Assembly: GCF_024713975.1 (NCBI RefSeq)
Contig: NC_091114.1
Location: 11,070,001 to 11,134,000, forward strand
Direction: 5' to 3'
DNA from: Paralichthys olivaceus
Taxonomy: Eukaryota > Chordata > Actinopteri > Pleuronectiformes > Paralichthyidae
DNA: 64,000 nt
Part shown: positions 28,509-44,960 of the stretch, piece after piece
Layout: every line of letters begins with the position of its first letter
How positions within the stretch are numbered: position 1 is the stretch's first letter
Program-made: the position numbers and the translations under genes
The notes under the pieces: model-generated
Databases searched by the model: none
The model's input: the letters and a program-made list of their open reading frames with translations, nothing else
What the model was told of the DNA's origin: nothing

Positions 28509-29289
28509 CACTGCCCCCAAAATCAGATTACAGATTTGAGGAACCTTAAAACAAATGGAAAAATAAAGTTAAAACACACATGACAAGATTTGTGCTATTA
28601 CACAGAGCTAAATTGATTCATAATTAAAAAAAGATTGACTCAGAATATAAATAACAATCATTTAGATGATCTGTTTGTTGTTAATGTAATTTCTGAAGCA
28701 AATGAGTCACATTAGCCGGTCCCGAGACTTGTCAAAGTTAAAAATATAATGGTTTTCTTTGTCTCATTATCCGTGCCTTTTAGACTCCAAGCAAAATCAC
28801 TTGAAAATATCAACTTGGGGTTTGTGATGTTGCAGCCGGTTCTCTGACATTTTTACAACCAAAACAATCCAGCAAAGATAATGAGCAGATCCACTGACAA
28901 TGAAAACTATTTGCAAGTCACTTACCTGTTCTCACACTGAACCAGCTGAACATTTAATGCAACATTACTACAAACCATCACCGGTGGTGGATATTGATCT
29001 TTCAGTGTGGCATGAGGAGGGGTCAAAGGTTAACTACAGGATCGATACAGATTCACTATTAACACTTCTACTGTCTAAATGAAGGAGAGATTACATTGTG
29101 ATGAGTCATTGTTGTCTTCTTGATGACATTTCGAACTAAGTGTTAATAACTTTGACAAAGATGTTGACATTTCTTCACACGCGTCAGAAAAAAAGATGTT
29201 TTAGGGCAACGACAACACTTTTCTACACAACACAACACAAACAGCAACACACATTCAAAAGGTAAAGTTCATTAAAAAAAAAGCTTGGC

Positions 29290-29880
29290 ACCAGAAGCTA
29301 GCTAGCTCCAGTGAGGCTAAGTGGGAGTCACGGTGGCACAGCTACAACATGAGCTAAAGTGATTTTACACCAGCTGACATGTTTGCTCGGAGGTTACCGG
29401 CTGACGTGTGCATATTCACAAATTCACAACCCCGGTGCACGGCGAGCTGCACCGCCGCAGCCACCCTCCCTTCGCCGGCTGGCTTTTAAACTCGCTCGGT
29501 GTGAGAAGCGTTTACCTTGACGTGTCCGAAACGTGAGATCAGGCAACCAGACACCCGGTGAAGTCACGGCTAACTTGGACACCCATACGCCGCTGTGGCT
29601 AGCCGGGGATGCTAACTAACTAGCTAGCTAGCAAGGAGGAGAGCGGTTCGGCGTGAGACGGCGGCGGCGGCGGCGAACAGCGGCGCGACGGCGACACAAC
29701 GCGACACCAAAGAAACGAACCCGTGTCCCTCCGTCAACCGCGTGTGTGTTGTTCATTCTACACCCGCGCACGCCGACATGAACCCAATGCTAGCTAGCTG
29801 CACCTCACTAGCCTAACATTAGCTCGCTGCTGGTTACACCCGGTGTAACACGATTCAGTTCCGTGTAGAAACACGACAGG
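29290..29880 (-). promoter_or_regulatory. osbp: CpG-rich promoter and non-coding first exon of osbp
   Basis: A dense CpG region includes a (CGG)n run near 29660-29676. On the minus strand a donor (CAAG|GTAAAC) ends a non-coding exon at 29516, which would splice to the ATG exon near 28.5 kb. Several GCTAGCTAGC palindromes occur within it (about 29296, 29618, 29790). The exact start is not visible. Confidence 0.6.
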
Positions 29881-30344
29881 TCACATGAACCGATAAAAAA
29901 ATTTCTCTTCATATTTTAAAATAATAGTTCATCGCCACATCAAAACAATAAAGTTGTTTATTCAAATCCACAGGCAGAGCTGCTATTTACCTTTTCATTG
30001 ACTCGCAACATAAAGGGAGAATTCACGGACACGAGTTTTTGTGTGGAGGACGCAACTGTTTATTCAGCTCCATGTATTTCGATATTATTGTTTTATTATT
30101 TTGATCGCATATTGCTTTTCGTTCCGCACCACGGTTCTTCACCACCAGCCAGCGAACAGCGCTAACGTTAGCTTCCCGATGCTAAGTCTTCCTATAATGG
30201 TTTAAGAGTGTCGACATGCATTTACTGTTGAACTCCTGTTTCTAATTCATTGAATAGAATTATAAACGAACAGAAGTGGAAACAAGCGGTGGATCAGATA
30301 AAGAAGCAACAAGACACAGGATTAAAAATAAATAAATAAAAATG

Positions 30345-30432
30345 CGACTCCGGTGGGACTCGAACCCACAACCTTTGAATCACTGCTTCAGAGCCTAGAA
30401 GTCCAATGCGCTATCCATTGCGCCACGGAGCC
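30345..30432 (-). tRNA. tRNA-Arg (anticodon TCT) with a 15-nt intron
   Basis: Minus strand begins GGCTCCGTGGCGCAATGGAT, the A-box region. Anticodon TCT is at 30399-30397. A 15-base intron (30395-30381) sits in the canonical place after position 37, and a GGTTCGAGTCCC B box follows. The acceptor stem GGCTCCG pairs with CGGAGTC, with one G-T wobble, and the mature tRNA is 73 bases. It is nearly identical to vertebrate tRNA-Arg(TCT) genes, which also carry an intron here. A T-run (TTTTT) follows as pol III terminator. It stands alone between osbp and coro1b. Confidence 0.95.
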
Positions 30433-30984
30433 ACCTGTTGCACATAATGCTCCCAGTGGCATTTATTGGTATGAAGATAATAATGTGCAGATAATGTGCC
30501 CGACACTAGATGTCGCCAAAGTTCCACGGTCACAAGAAGATAAAGCGTCTGCAGGGTTCAACTGAGCAGAGCGTCAATGATTTAAAACCATAGACTAAAT
30601 ATAAAGAGGTTAAACACACACATTATGATAAAAGATATGATCCCGGAAAATAAAGTACTTACGGAGGAAGCCATGGAAACCACGTGATTTTTTTTCTAAT
30701 TGGTTTAATTGCTACGTTTGCTATTTTAAACAAAATGGTAAAAGATAAATGTTCATGAATCTTGATGTGAGAGATGATGAGAAACAACTCAGAATAACGT
30801 GTCCAAATAAAATAAAGTTATCCTGATTTCTAGTGCAATTTTGCTTTAATCGACTGTGCAACGGAGAAATGAATGAATAATAAATACTACGTGATATATT
30901 AATATATACAGCACTTCTTAAAACAAAGCTACTTCACTTCAGGAGCGCCAGGGGGCGCCCCAACACATGAAGACCTGAATCCCT

Positions 30985-31067
30985 CTGCAGCAGCCGCGGG
31001 TTCGATTCCGAGCGTTGGCTGCCTATCTTCCCCGATTTCACAACGACATGTCAATAAAAGCAAAAAT
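30985..31067 (+). mobile_element. tRNA-related SINE 3' remnant
   Basis: CGGGTTCGATTCC is a B-box-like sequence, followed by a short body and the end TCAATAAAAGCAAAAA, a common teleost SINE-type tail arrangement. The head is missing or too decayed to place. It is not a tRNA gene because no cloverleaf can be drawn. Confidence 0.5.
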
Positions 31068-31319
31068 GTATTTTTTAACAACAGTGGCTGGTAAGGGACA
31101 CTTTTCAAGGTTTGTTTTTGTTAAAAGTGTATTTATATCAAAGAAAATTAAAAGCAAGAGGTTATCACGAAAATGTAAAATACACATTTTATTCAAAATA
31201 ATTCCAAAACACTTAAAGTTAGTTGGGTTTTAATTTTTCAACTTGTTTTTTAATTTGTTCTTGTGCTTTGATCCATTTGTTTGTATATTATTAATCACAC
31301 CAGCTAATATATTCGTTAC

Positions 31320-31864
31320 ATCCGGTTTAGCAGACGGACGGAGGATGTGGACGTAACCGGATGATAACGCTCTTGACTCCTGCGTGTCTCTGACACATCC
31401 TGCCAGGACCGGAAGTGTCTGGGATTCTGCTCAAGCTCCAAAACAGTCGCTTGTAAAAAAAAAAGAGAGACGGAGCGAGCAGCGTCTGCATCTCTTCACA
31501 CACACACACACACACTCCATCATCATCATCATCATCATCATCGTCGCCCTCAGCCGGCTTCCATTCATGCCGAGACCATCGGCACGGGACATGCTCCACC
31601 AGGTCAGGCTTCTTAGGCTCCGCGCTCATGCGTAATTACGCACAATCCAACGGGAAATGAGTATTAAACGCGGTGGCTAATAATTCGGATGGCTCTTTTA
31701 TTCCTCGCGGATTTCTCACAGGTCTGCGCTGTCGACTGCTTGGACACAGGAGAGGATTAAGTTACTGCTGCTGGCGGTGGATTATTTTTATTGGCCTGCT
31801 CTTGTCACGCCCGAGTCTTTGGCGATCCATTCCCCAGTGAAGAGAGGTTGCTGAAAAAAGCCAG
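31320..31864 (+). promoter_or_regulatory. coro1b: Promoter and non-coding first exon of coro1b
   Basis: CpG-containing sequence with a short (CA)n and (ATC)n run at about 31497-31541 leads to a good donor, AAAGCCAG|GTATGC, at 31864/31865. Its match is the acceptor CCACAG just two bases before the coro1b ATG at 33239. The assignment as 5' UTR exon is inferred from position. The 30590-31320 stretch upstream holds only AT-rich DNA and a SINE scrap; intron 31865-33236 shows no gene. Confidence 0.5.
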
Positions 31865-33214
31865 GTATGCTCGTCCACTCGAGAATAATGACCCCGCTGT
31901 TTCCTTGTCTCGTTGCTGGATTAACTACGAGTTAATACACCTTTGTTCGGCCCTTTGTTACTCCTGCCTTTACTGGTAGTTTCCTGCCTTCGAATCCCCA
32001 TTTCCTTGCATTGTGTGCAGACAACAATGCGATTAAATGGTGTAAAATGCTTTGTGACCATAAAGCAGGTTGTTAAATGTCTGATCCTACAATGGCAGCA
32101 CATCATTTATCAACTCAGACCTGAATACCCATGCATGTGTTGCAGTCATGGCTTCCACTTGATCAGTTTTATCCCCACAAGCACAATTTGGACTATTTCC
32201 TGCATTCCTGCTCATTACAATGTGCTTGGACAACTGTGAAGCATTAGGTAGATGGCATATAGAGTTACTGGCTCTCTTACTTCAGCAGCTCTGGCTGACC
32301 AACCCCCTCAGGGCCTTAGCATGTTTTGGTCTCAGGCGGATCATGCCCTTTTGTCCACTGAAGCCTGACTGTACTTTGCAGGACAGACTCCCGGTATGAA
32401 AGCATTCCCCTGCTGTTTGGACAAACCCAGCTTTTCTCTCTCTCGCAGGCTGGTCTAAAGATGTGTGATGGAATTTACAGACGAAACTAAAGAACAATGG
32501 AATGGAAACATAATACATTTGAGAAGTGCTTGTCAAGTATTTAATATATGACAGATAACAACAAGAGATATTAGAATGGCACTTAAAAGAGCATATACCT
32601 CCTCTGAGGCCCAACTTTCCCCTTAGATTCAACCCACCTGCCCCAAATCATACTCACTGATGTCAGTCTCCTATATATTAAGATTATTGCGTTATTTCTT
32701 AAGAAATTCACACAAATCTTGGAAAAAACCCCTGTCTTGCAATGTAAAAGAGATTTTTTTTTTTAGCTCTTCCCTGACCCATTCTGCGTCCTTCCACTAA
32801 GTTTCATGATGATCTGCAGAGTAGTTTTGGTCTCATACCTGTACTGCTGACAATCTATTTGGTGGAGATATCAAACAAACTAACCACAAGTTCAGTGAAA
32901 AAAAAAATGCATTTGCATGTTGGTCCATAAAAAAACTGCAGAAGTAGTTTGACGGTCCGAAATACAGTCTGAGACTAAGTTAGCTCAAAAAGACACGAAA
33001 TGAAAGCTAGAGAGCAAAACCCTGTAGCTTCTCCTCTAATGTGTGATGTAATCGATTATTTGGACGATAAAACATCAGCGAGTAGGAAAAAACTCCAGAG
33101 ATCATCTTTGTCACAGTTGCAACGATATGAAACTGAGAATTAAAAAGCAGTAACTCCTCACAGTTCAGATGCTGGAAGGAGAGCGTTGCTGCTCCTTGTT
33201 TTTCAAATGTCTGA

Positions 33215-38707
<5,493 letters not shown>

Positions 38708-39945
38708 GGACGCGGGAGACTCACTACATTCAGAGGGCATTCCCTCGAAATCCATAGACCATAGCCTTACTAGAATCAACTTTTCCTTAAGCTGTGTAAG
38801 TGGGAGAATGTAGTGTACAACTGTGATTCACAGTGGCTTACAGCTAAAGTCAACTATCGCAGTGAAAACAAAACTGCAATTTGTTTCTGTAAGTTTTCCA
38901 GATTGTTGGTCGGAGAACCAGGTGTCATCTGCGTAGAGCGAAATTTAACAGTGGAATAATGTCTGGTTTTATGAGGGAGTGTAGTAGCAGCTATTTGGTG
39001 GTGCATATATTGGAGCTTTGCAAAATTCAGTGTGTTCATTTTGAAGGTTTATGAAGCAGTTACACCGGCACATTGCCTCAAATTAATACACAAGCTAGGA
39101 ACTAGCGTTATATTCAAGCTAATGAAGGTTCATATTCTATAGCAAAGCAATTAAGTACCTCTAATATGATTTTCTTCCTCTCTGACGCGCTCACAAATGT
39201 AACCATTAGGGCTATTTAATCAGGTAGTTAAAGCTGCTAAACAGTGATGTCAAATCAGACCCTCTATCATTAACTCATCTCGTGACTTGTGCTTTTGTTT
39301 GACTTGTAGGACGCTGTGTGTGAGGTTGACGGTAGGAAAATCTTCTGGCGAACAAATCATGACCTTGAAGGAGCGATGTGTTTGAACGCTAGCTGATGAG
39401 AGCGTAGCTTAATATTTATGTGTAGTGTAATTCCGTGTCGTCGATGAAAAGGTACCGCTTGTGAGTTTGTAAAGATAAAAAATACGCAGAAAAAAGCTCG
39501 CCCCTTAAACTTCTTTTACACTTGTCAGTCGTGACATCTCCTGAGCATTTTTTCAAATGAAAACTCTAACATGAGTTACAGTCTCGCTGTTAACACACTA
39601 AATTCAAATCGTCAGTTTTGCAGCAACAAGAAACGTTACAAAAAGTTACTCTAACCCATTTTCTACATTTTGCATTTGTAATGGTGTTGAAACTGATTTT
39701 TTTTTGGGGGGGGGGGGTGTTTTGTATTTGTTTTGTGTTTTTTTGCCATTACATTTAAAGGCACTTCTTCGTCAGTCAGCCAGTCATAGTGCAACAATGG
39801 TACATTCCACATCAAGCTTTTCCATTCATTACTTATCTTGTGATTTATATTTCTGTCTGCACTGACCTAACACTAATTGTGAAACCAGTAGCATTTTAAA
39901 TGAGACTACATTGTGAAAGCTCAATAAATATTCATTCCTCCTTTG
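38708..39945 (+). other. coro1b: 3' UTR of coro1b
   Basis: About 1.2 kb from the stop (38705-38707) to AATAAA at 39923-39928. It contains a short G run (about ten G) near 39709. No second ORF. Confidence 0.7.
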
Positions 39946-41739
39946 TATAAATGAAGTGGCTTTTTATTTACTTATTTATTTATTAGTTGAATGTAAGGTG
40001 GTTGCTGCTTTACTAGCCAAACTGTATGCAAACACAAATACAAATACTGCATTCATCAAGTACTGAAGCAACCAAAACCTTCATGCACAAATGTTCATTC
40101 GGATAAAATGATTAGATAAAGATGATTTCTGAATTGGGCTTAAGTTGTGAAACGTTTCACACAAGGTTTGAAATATAAGACCTATATTAAGCACAACAGA
40201 TAATAAGTAATACCTGACACTCAGATTTACTTTACACTTCACTATCAAGCTGTTTTCAAATCCATGTTGCTCTTGTTTGTAGTTTTATAAAGTGTGTTAA
40301 TATCTGGATTGTTGACAAAGAGCTACAACACACTGAGACGTTACAAACGTTGGATGCCGCCAAAATGTTTCTTTAGACTCAGCAGAAAACCTTTCATATA
40401 AACTGCACAGTTCTTCTCCAACTGTAAATGAAAAAGGCCTCATGCTCTGCACACCACACAATCGTGGGTGTTTTGGGTCCCTCAGTGGCAAATACAGATA
40501 GTCGTCTTTGCTAGGGGCTGCGCCTGTGGCCACTGAAGCAGAAAACAGGATGTGGCTGACTTGTTTCACAGTCTGCATGCAGCTTTAGAACTCTGTGCGT
40601 TCTTCTGATTGGTTCTCATCTTTGCAACCATGATAAATGCTGCCTAAATCAAATGATCATCTGGAGCAGGCTGTAATTCTTGGGGTTATTTGAATTTGAC
40701 ATTTTACACGCCCCGGCATCATCCCCTTCTCTTCTGCTCCCCTATAATGAGCTGATACTACAACCCATTTAAAAAAATGACAGTGCATCCTTCACGTGTC
40801 ACAGGAAACCATTGTATTATGTTCATTACACATGAAATCAAGTAAAAATGTGTATATGTACTCAGAATATGTTGCGTAATAATCTACACTGAAAGTGACA
40901 AAAGACTATTTCCATGAATAGTCAAAATTGCTGCTTGATTTTTTGTCTTCAATCTGTTCTCGATGCCTTTTGCACCCACCTTCCACCATCTACAGAGTTT
41001 CAGACCCCTCACCACATCTCATGCACACACTCTCTCTCTCTCTCTGTCTCTCACACTTCTACTGTGTCACCACTCAGTTCCTGACTCTTCTACACATTTG
41101 GCTGCACAAACTTTATCTCCCGCTCTCGACTTCAGTGAGTATTTCACAATTTACTTTCTTCTGTTTTAATAATTCTTAACAATAGTTTTGTACATTTTCT
41201 TCTTATCTAAATAGTCTAAATACTAAATACCTCTCTACAATTAAAACTCCATATGCATAATCTTAATATTTCACATTTTAAACTCTTGAACCATTACTTA
41301 ATGTACATGTAAGATGGTTTTATGATTACAGCCTTACAGGCATTAATTTACCACTTAGGTCAGTTACCCTCATACTTTTCAGCTCTAAGTGCATGTTCAG
41401 TGATCTTACTTCATCTCCTATTAGTATTTTAAAACTTGTTTTTGCAGTACTTTATGTATCTTAGTACAGTCACTGAACCATGACTGAAAAAAGTTTTCTT
41501 CCACACTTAGCTGACTGATGCTGTTTAATTATAATTTTGACAGGAAACGAGCGATGCTGTGAGCGCTCTGCTAGTTTCCTGTCATTCCACATGCATGCAG
41601 GCAGAGATAAAGTTCACACAGACTTCTTGTTATATCTCCAGAATATGTATGTATATTAATATTTACTCTCCCACATAATTTGTGACGTATTCAGGCTATA
41701 TTTGATATGTATTATCATTAACTTTACTTTCTTTTCTAG
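39946..41739. other. Intergenic region upstream of ptprcap
   Basis: Mostly AT-rich. A CT-rich run is at 41030-41052, and a consensus donor (TTCA|GTGAGT, 41134/41135) could close a non-coding first exon of ptprcap. A minus-strand open stretch at 40297-40578 is noted separately. No other gene recognised. Confidence 0.4.
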
Positions 41740-41841
41740 ATCCCGGATGTAAATTTGCCCGAGTTGAAGGCAAAAACCAGCCTTGAACTGAGACACCAAG
41801 CCAGTGGGACTTTTCTACTTGACAGAGAATTTGCGAAAGAG
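41740..41841 (+). other. ptprcap: Possible 5' UTR exon of ptprcap
   Basis: It is bounded by a polypyrimidine tract with CTAG and by AAAGAG|GTGCGG. Spliced to the exon starting at 42050 it would place an in-frame TGA upstream of the ATG at 42052, confirming that ATG as the start. Weak but self-consistent. Confidence 0.3.
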
Positions 41842-42051
41842 GTGCGGTACATTTCTGAATCCAATCTGACTCAGTACTGTGTGATTAACAGTTTACTAAA
41901 ACTCAGAGGATTTTTTTTTTTGACTTGGTCCAAACTCTCTGCATAAGATTGTATGTGAAAACCTGAAAAATAATTGAAGTGATGAAATCCAAGCACTGAA
42001 TATGTGACATTTTAACTCCTAACAAACATTTTTTCTGTCTTCATTTCAGGC

Positions 42052-42666
42052 ATGGTTGACTCTACTGTGCATGATAGATCACAAACCAATAAGACTATCA
42101 TAATCCTTTGTTTCTGCCTAGTAGGCCTGATGGTATTACTGTTCTACTTCTACAAGAAGCTGAACAAGGAGAGTAATGGAGAATACACCATCCGCCGCAT
42201 GTGGCATAAGAAAGGATGGATCATGGACCAGGGGAGGGCTGCAGCACTAGCTCTTGGGACCGGTCTCGGATTGATTCGCAGTGATTCAAATGAGGAAGAG
42301 GAGGAAATGCAGGAGGTCAGAGATGAGGAGGGACAGTTGGTGGAGGGGGGTTGCCAGGGGAGTGACAGCGAAGGGAGCAGCCAGGAGGAGGATGAGGAAG
42401 ATAATATGGAGCAGGGAAAAGGCGATAACACCTCACATTGTACCTCAAGCTCAGTGGGTTCAAAGGCAGGGGAGGGAACTAGGCTGACGGGTCAGCGAAA
42501 GGCAAATGTGGAGATGGAGGTTAAAAGGGAGGAAAAGGAGGAGGAAGTGAAGAGTAAAGGAGAGGGAAGAGGAGAGTCGGGATTGCTGATTGACCTGAAG
42601 CAGTTTTCTGGAAGTGCGATCTGGTCTGAAGAGGAGAAAATGGAGAGGGAGGTGACTTCTCTGTGA
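42052..42666 (+). CDS. ptprcap: CD45-associated phosphoprotein (PTPRC-associated protein)
   Basis: Single coding exon, 204 residues, preceded by an acceptor (TTTCAG|GC) so the ATG lies at the exon start. Short N-terminus with NKT glycosylation site, one membrane span (about 16-34, IIILCFCLVGLMVLLFYFY), basic YKK stop-transfer, then a long acidic, Glu/Ser-rich cytoplasmic tail. The end, LLIDLKQFSGSAIWSEEE through VTSL, aligns with the human PTPRCAP end (LLSDLHAFAGSAAWDDSA through VTAL). The rest is poorly conserved, as expected for this family. It follows coro1b on the same strand, as in human. In mammals the protein binds CD45 in lymphocytes; the fish role is inferred. No cleavable signal peptide is apparent, unlike the human protein. 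Confidence 0.82.
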   Translation: MVDSTVHDRSQTNKTIIILCFCLVGLMVLLFYFYKKLNKESNGEYTIRRMWHKKGWIMDQGRAAALALGTGLGLIRSDSNEEEEEMQEVRDEEGQLVEGGCQGSDSEGSSQEEDEEDNMEQGKGDNTSHCTSSSVGSKAGEGTRLTGQRKANVEMEVKREEKEEEVKSKGEGRGESGLLIDLKQFSGSAIWSEEEKMEREVTSL

Positions 42667-43221
42667 GTACAGAAGAAGGAGGTGCACTGATCAAAGAAGA
42701 TCTTTTACCAGCTCATAAAACTACTTCAGTGGGTTCTCCACAAATTAGTTTTTCAAATTATGATTCGACTGCGTTAATATAACTTATAAACGTTCATTTA
42801 CACAAACTTAACTCATGTTACCAATTGAAGTGGCCTGTTTCTATTTAACTTGGTCAGCAATTTTCCTTTTTCAGTGTATAAATACAAAGAAGGCTGAGGA
42901 AAATGTAATAGAAATGCTTATCCTTTCTGGAAAAAATAATAATAAATACTGCAATCAGCCTATAAAACATCCACTATGGGTTTGCTTTTAGTTACAGACA
43001 CTTCCTGTTGCAGCATCAAAATAAAAAGCTGACTGGTGAATGAAGCTGGTATAAATATACAGATGTATACAGTTTGTTTAAGAATATTGTGTTTTATTTT
43101 GTAAAACTGACTCAGTCTGTTAAGAAATCAGATTTTGCATTGTTATGTCAGCCTTCGTAATGCAGTACGTTGTGGAGTGTAGTACATCTTTAACTGCTTC
43201 AAATGCTTTTTTGGAAATAAA
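42667..43221 (+). other. ptprcap: 3' UTR of ptprcap
   Basis: AT-rich sequence ending with AATAAA at 43216-43221. No other feature. Confidence 0.6.
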
Positions 43222-43443
43222 ATAATACAGACAGACTTCAACATGTTCTTCTTTTACTTAAGTTCATTGATTACCCACATGACAGAACAATGATAGGAAC
43301 TTTATTGAAAATGCAGATGTGAAAGTGAAAAGAATATTTTGGCGGGGGCCGAGGGTTACTTTACAATATACTTCACGCTTTATATGTGTTAAAAAAAATG
43401 TTGCCTTTGCAAAACCTACAACAACAATCATATATTGCCTGTA

Positions 43444-43446
<3 letters not shown>

Positions 43447-43484
<38 letters not shown>

Positions 43485-43492
43485 ACATATGA
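43447..43492. repeat. (TA)n microsatellite
   Basis: About 20 uninterrupted TA units. The surrounding 43222-43922 is AT-rich intergenic DNA without a recognisable gene. A shorter (TA)n lies at about 44769-44789. Confidence 0.9.
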
Positions 43493-43922
43493 ACTGAAGG
43501 TGTCAACATACAGGTAAATAATTGTGGATCTGGCCGAGCTGTTTAATGACATTTCCAATTGTCTCTCATTCTTCTACTGTGGTAAAAGTAACTTTCTGCA
43601 AAACTACAGTTAAAAGTATTTTGAAGAATCAAAAGTAAAAATACAAAAACATATTATTTTTGATTTGTTTAAAATGGTATTTTATCACATGATGCATTTG
43701 CACATGAAGAATACTGAGCTCATTTCAACTACCATACTATACAAATCTATAATGAGGCATTTACAATTAGTAGCCTGTGTAAAAATCACACTCAACATCA
43801 CACAATTGTAGTAACCACGCTAGACTGTATATAAAAAGTATATAACAACAAGATAATATTTTCTACAACTTTTTACACTAATTCAATTATATAGCAAATT
43901 TGGCAGCCCTCTGTCAGCCAAT

Positions 43923-43994
43923 GGGGATGTAGCTCAGTGGTAGAGCGCGTGCTTCGCATGTATGAGGTCCCGGGTTCAATCCCCGGCATCTCCA
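43923..43994 (+). tRNA. tRNA-Ala (anticodon CGC)
   Basis: 72 bases with GGGGATG / CATCTCC acceptor stem and 3' discriminator A. A box TAGCTCAGTGGTAGAGC, anticodon loop CTTCGCATG with CGC, B box GGTTCAATCCC. No intron. A T-rich run (TTTCTTTTT) follows as terminator. It matches the vertebrate tRNA-Ala(CGC) sequence; the only oddity is A rather than G after TTC in the B box, which is tolerated. Confidence 0.95.
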
Positions 43995-44159
43995 TTTCTT
44001 TTTCCTTTTCAGATTAAAACGCACATCACGAGAAGTGTTTTTCATGTGATTGTTTCAACGAACACGATCAACTCCCTGAACACACTCGTGATGTTTCAAC
44101 AACGAGCAGACGTGTGTGTGTGTGTCTGTGTGTGTGTCTGTGTACACATGACAGTCCCT

Positions 44160-44434
44160 CCTCCATTGGCCGAACGGAGCTCTGGCCCGAATCTGATTGG
44201 ATGTCGGAGGCGGCCGAGGCGTGGGCGTGTTCGCGCACGCGGGTGTCACGGATTTTTTTTTATTTTTCCGCCGGTTGAATGATTTCCAGCTGTGGACGAG
44301 AGGAGCCATCGGTGTGGAGCGGAGGAGCCCGAGCGACCAGGAGCAAAGATGGAGCCGAGGAGGACCGGGGAGTTTCACCTGGAGTGAAGGAGCCGAGGAT
44401 GGATCATTAAAAACACTGGAGCTGATCTGACCCG
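44160..44434 (+). promoter_or_regulatory. dtx4: CpG-rich promoter and non-coding first exon of dtx4
   Basis: A GC/CpG-rich block follows a (TG)n tract (44111-44145). It ends at donor GACCCG|GTAAAT (44434/44435), which would join the acceptor ATCCGCAG just before 44954, seven bases ahead of the ATG. No TATA box in this promoter. Confidence 0.55.
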
Positions 44435-44960
44435 GTAAATATCCATCTGATCCTCACGCCGCTGATTGGGTTTGATATAAATGTGCACGATCTGTGACAG
44501 TAACCCACTTTACCAGCCTGAGCATCAGAGTTGCGTTTGCTCCTCTCAGCCTAACTTGATTGTTGCCGGAGAAATGATTTCAGTCCACGTCACTCATCTG
44601 CATAGGGAGTAAAATGCAACCATCCTGCGAGGCTGTTATTTTTTTCTTATCGCTCTCTGTGCTCGGCTTGTGATCAAGGGATCCACTAATTGCTGCGCAT
44701 CCGAAACTACAAACATGGAAGGTACAGTTTGCATGTAGTGTCATCCCTCATCCCCCACCCTCTCTCACGATATATATATATATATATTTATATCCAGAGA
44801 TAGGAGACACATCTGGGTTGAAAACTGTCCAAGATGGATGCAGCGCCGCTGTGCGCACGGATGCACGGCGGAGCGGCAGCAGGGGATCTGTAAAAAAAAA
44901 ATCATCCATCACTCCATCACACATTAACAGCATCATTTTTCTCGCATCCGCAGGAGTAGG

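Noticed and set aside
28326-28520. osbp start upstream at 28520
   Set aside because: The codon there is TTG. The first ATG is at 28508 and gives the expected protein start.
42150-42431. Ser/Leu-rich minus-strand open frame over ptprcap
   Set aside because: It is antisense to a Glu/Gly-rich tail; the plus frame has a membrane span, a conserved C-terminus and an acceptor before the ATG.
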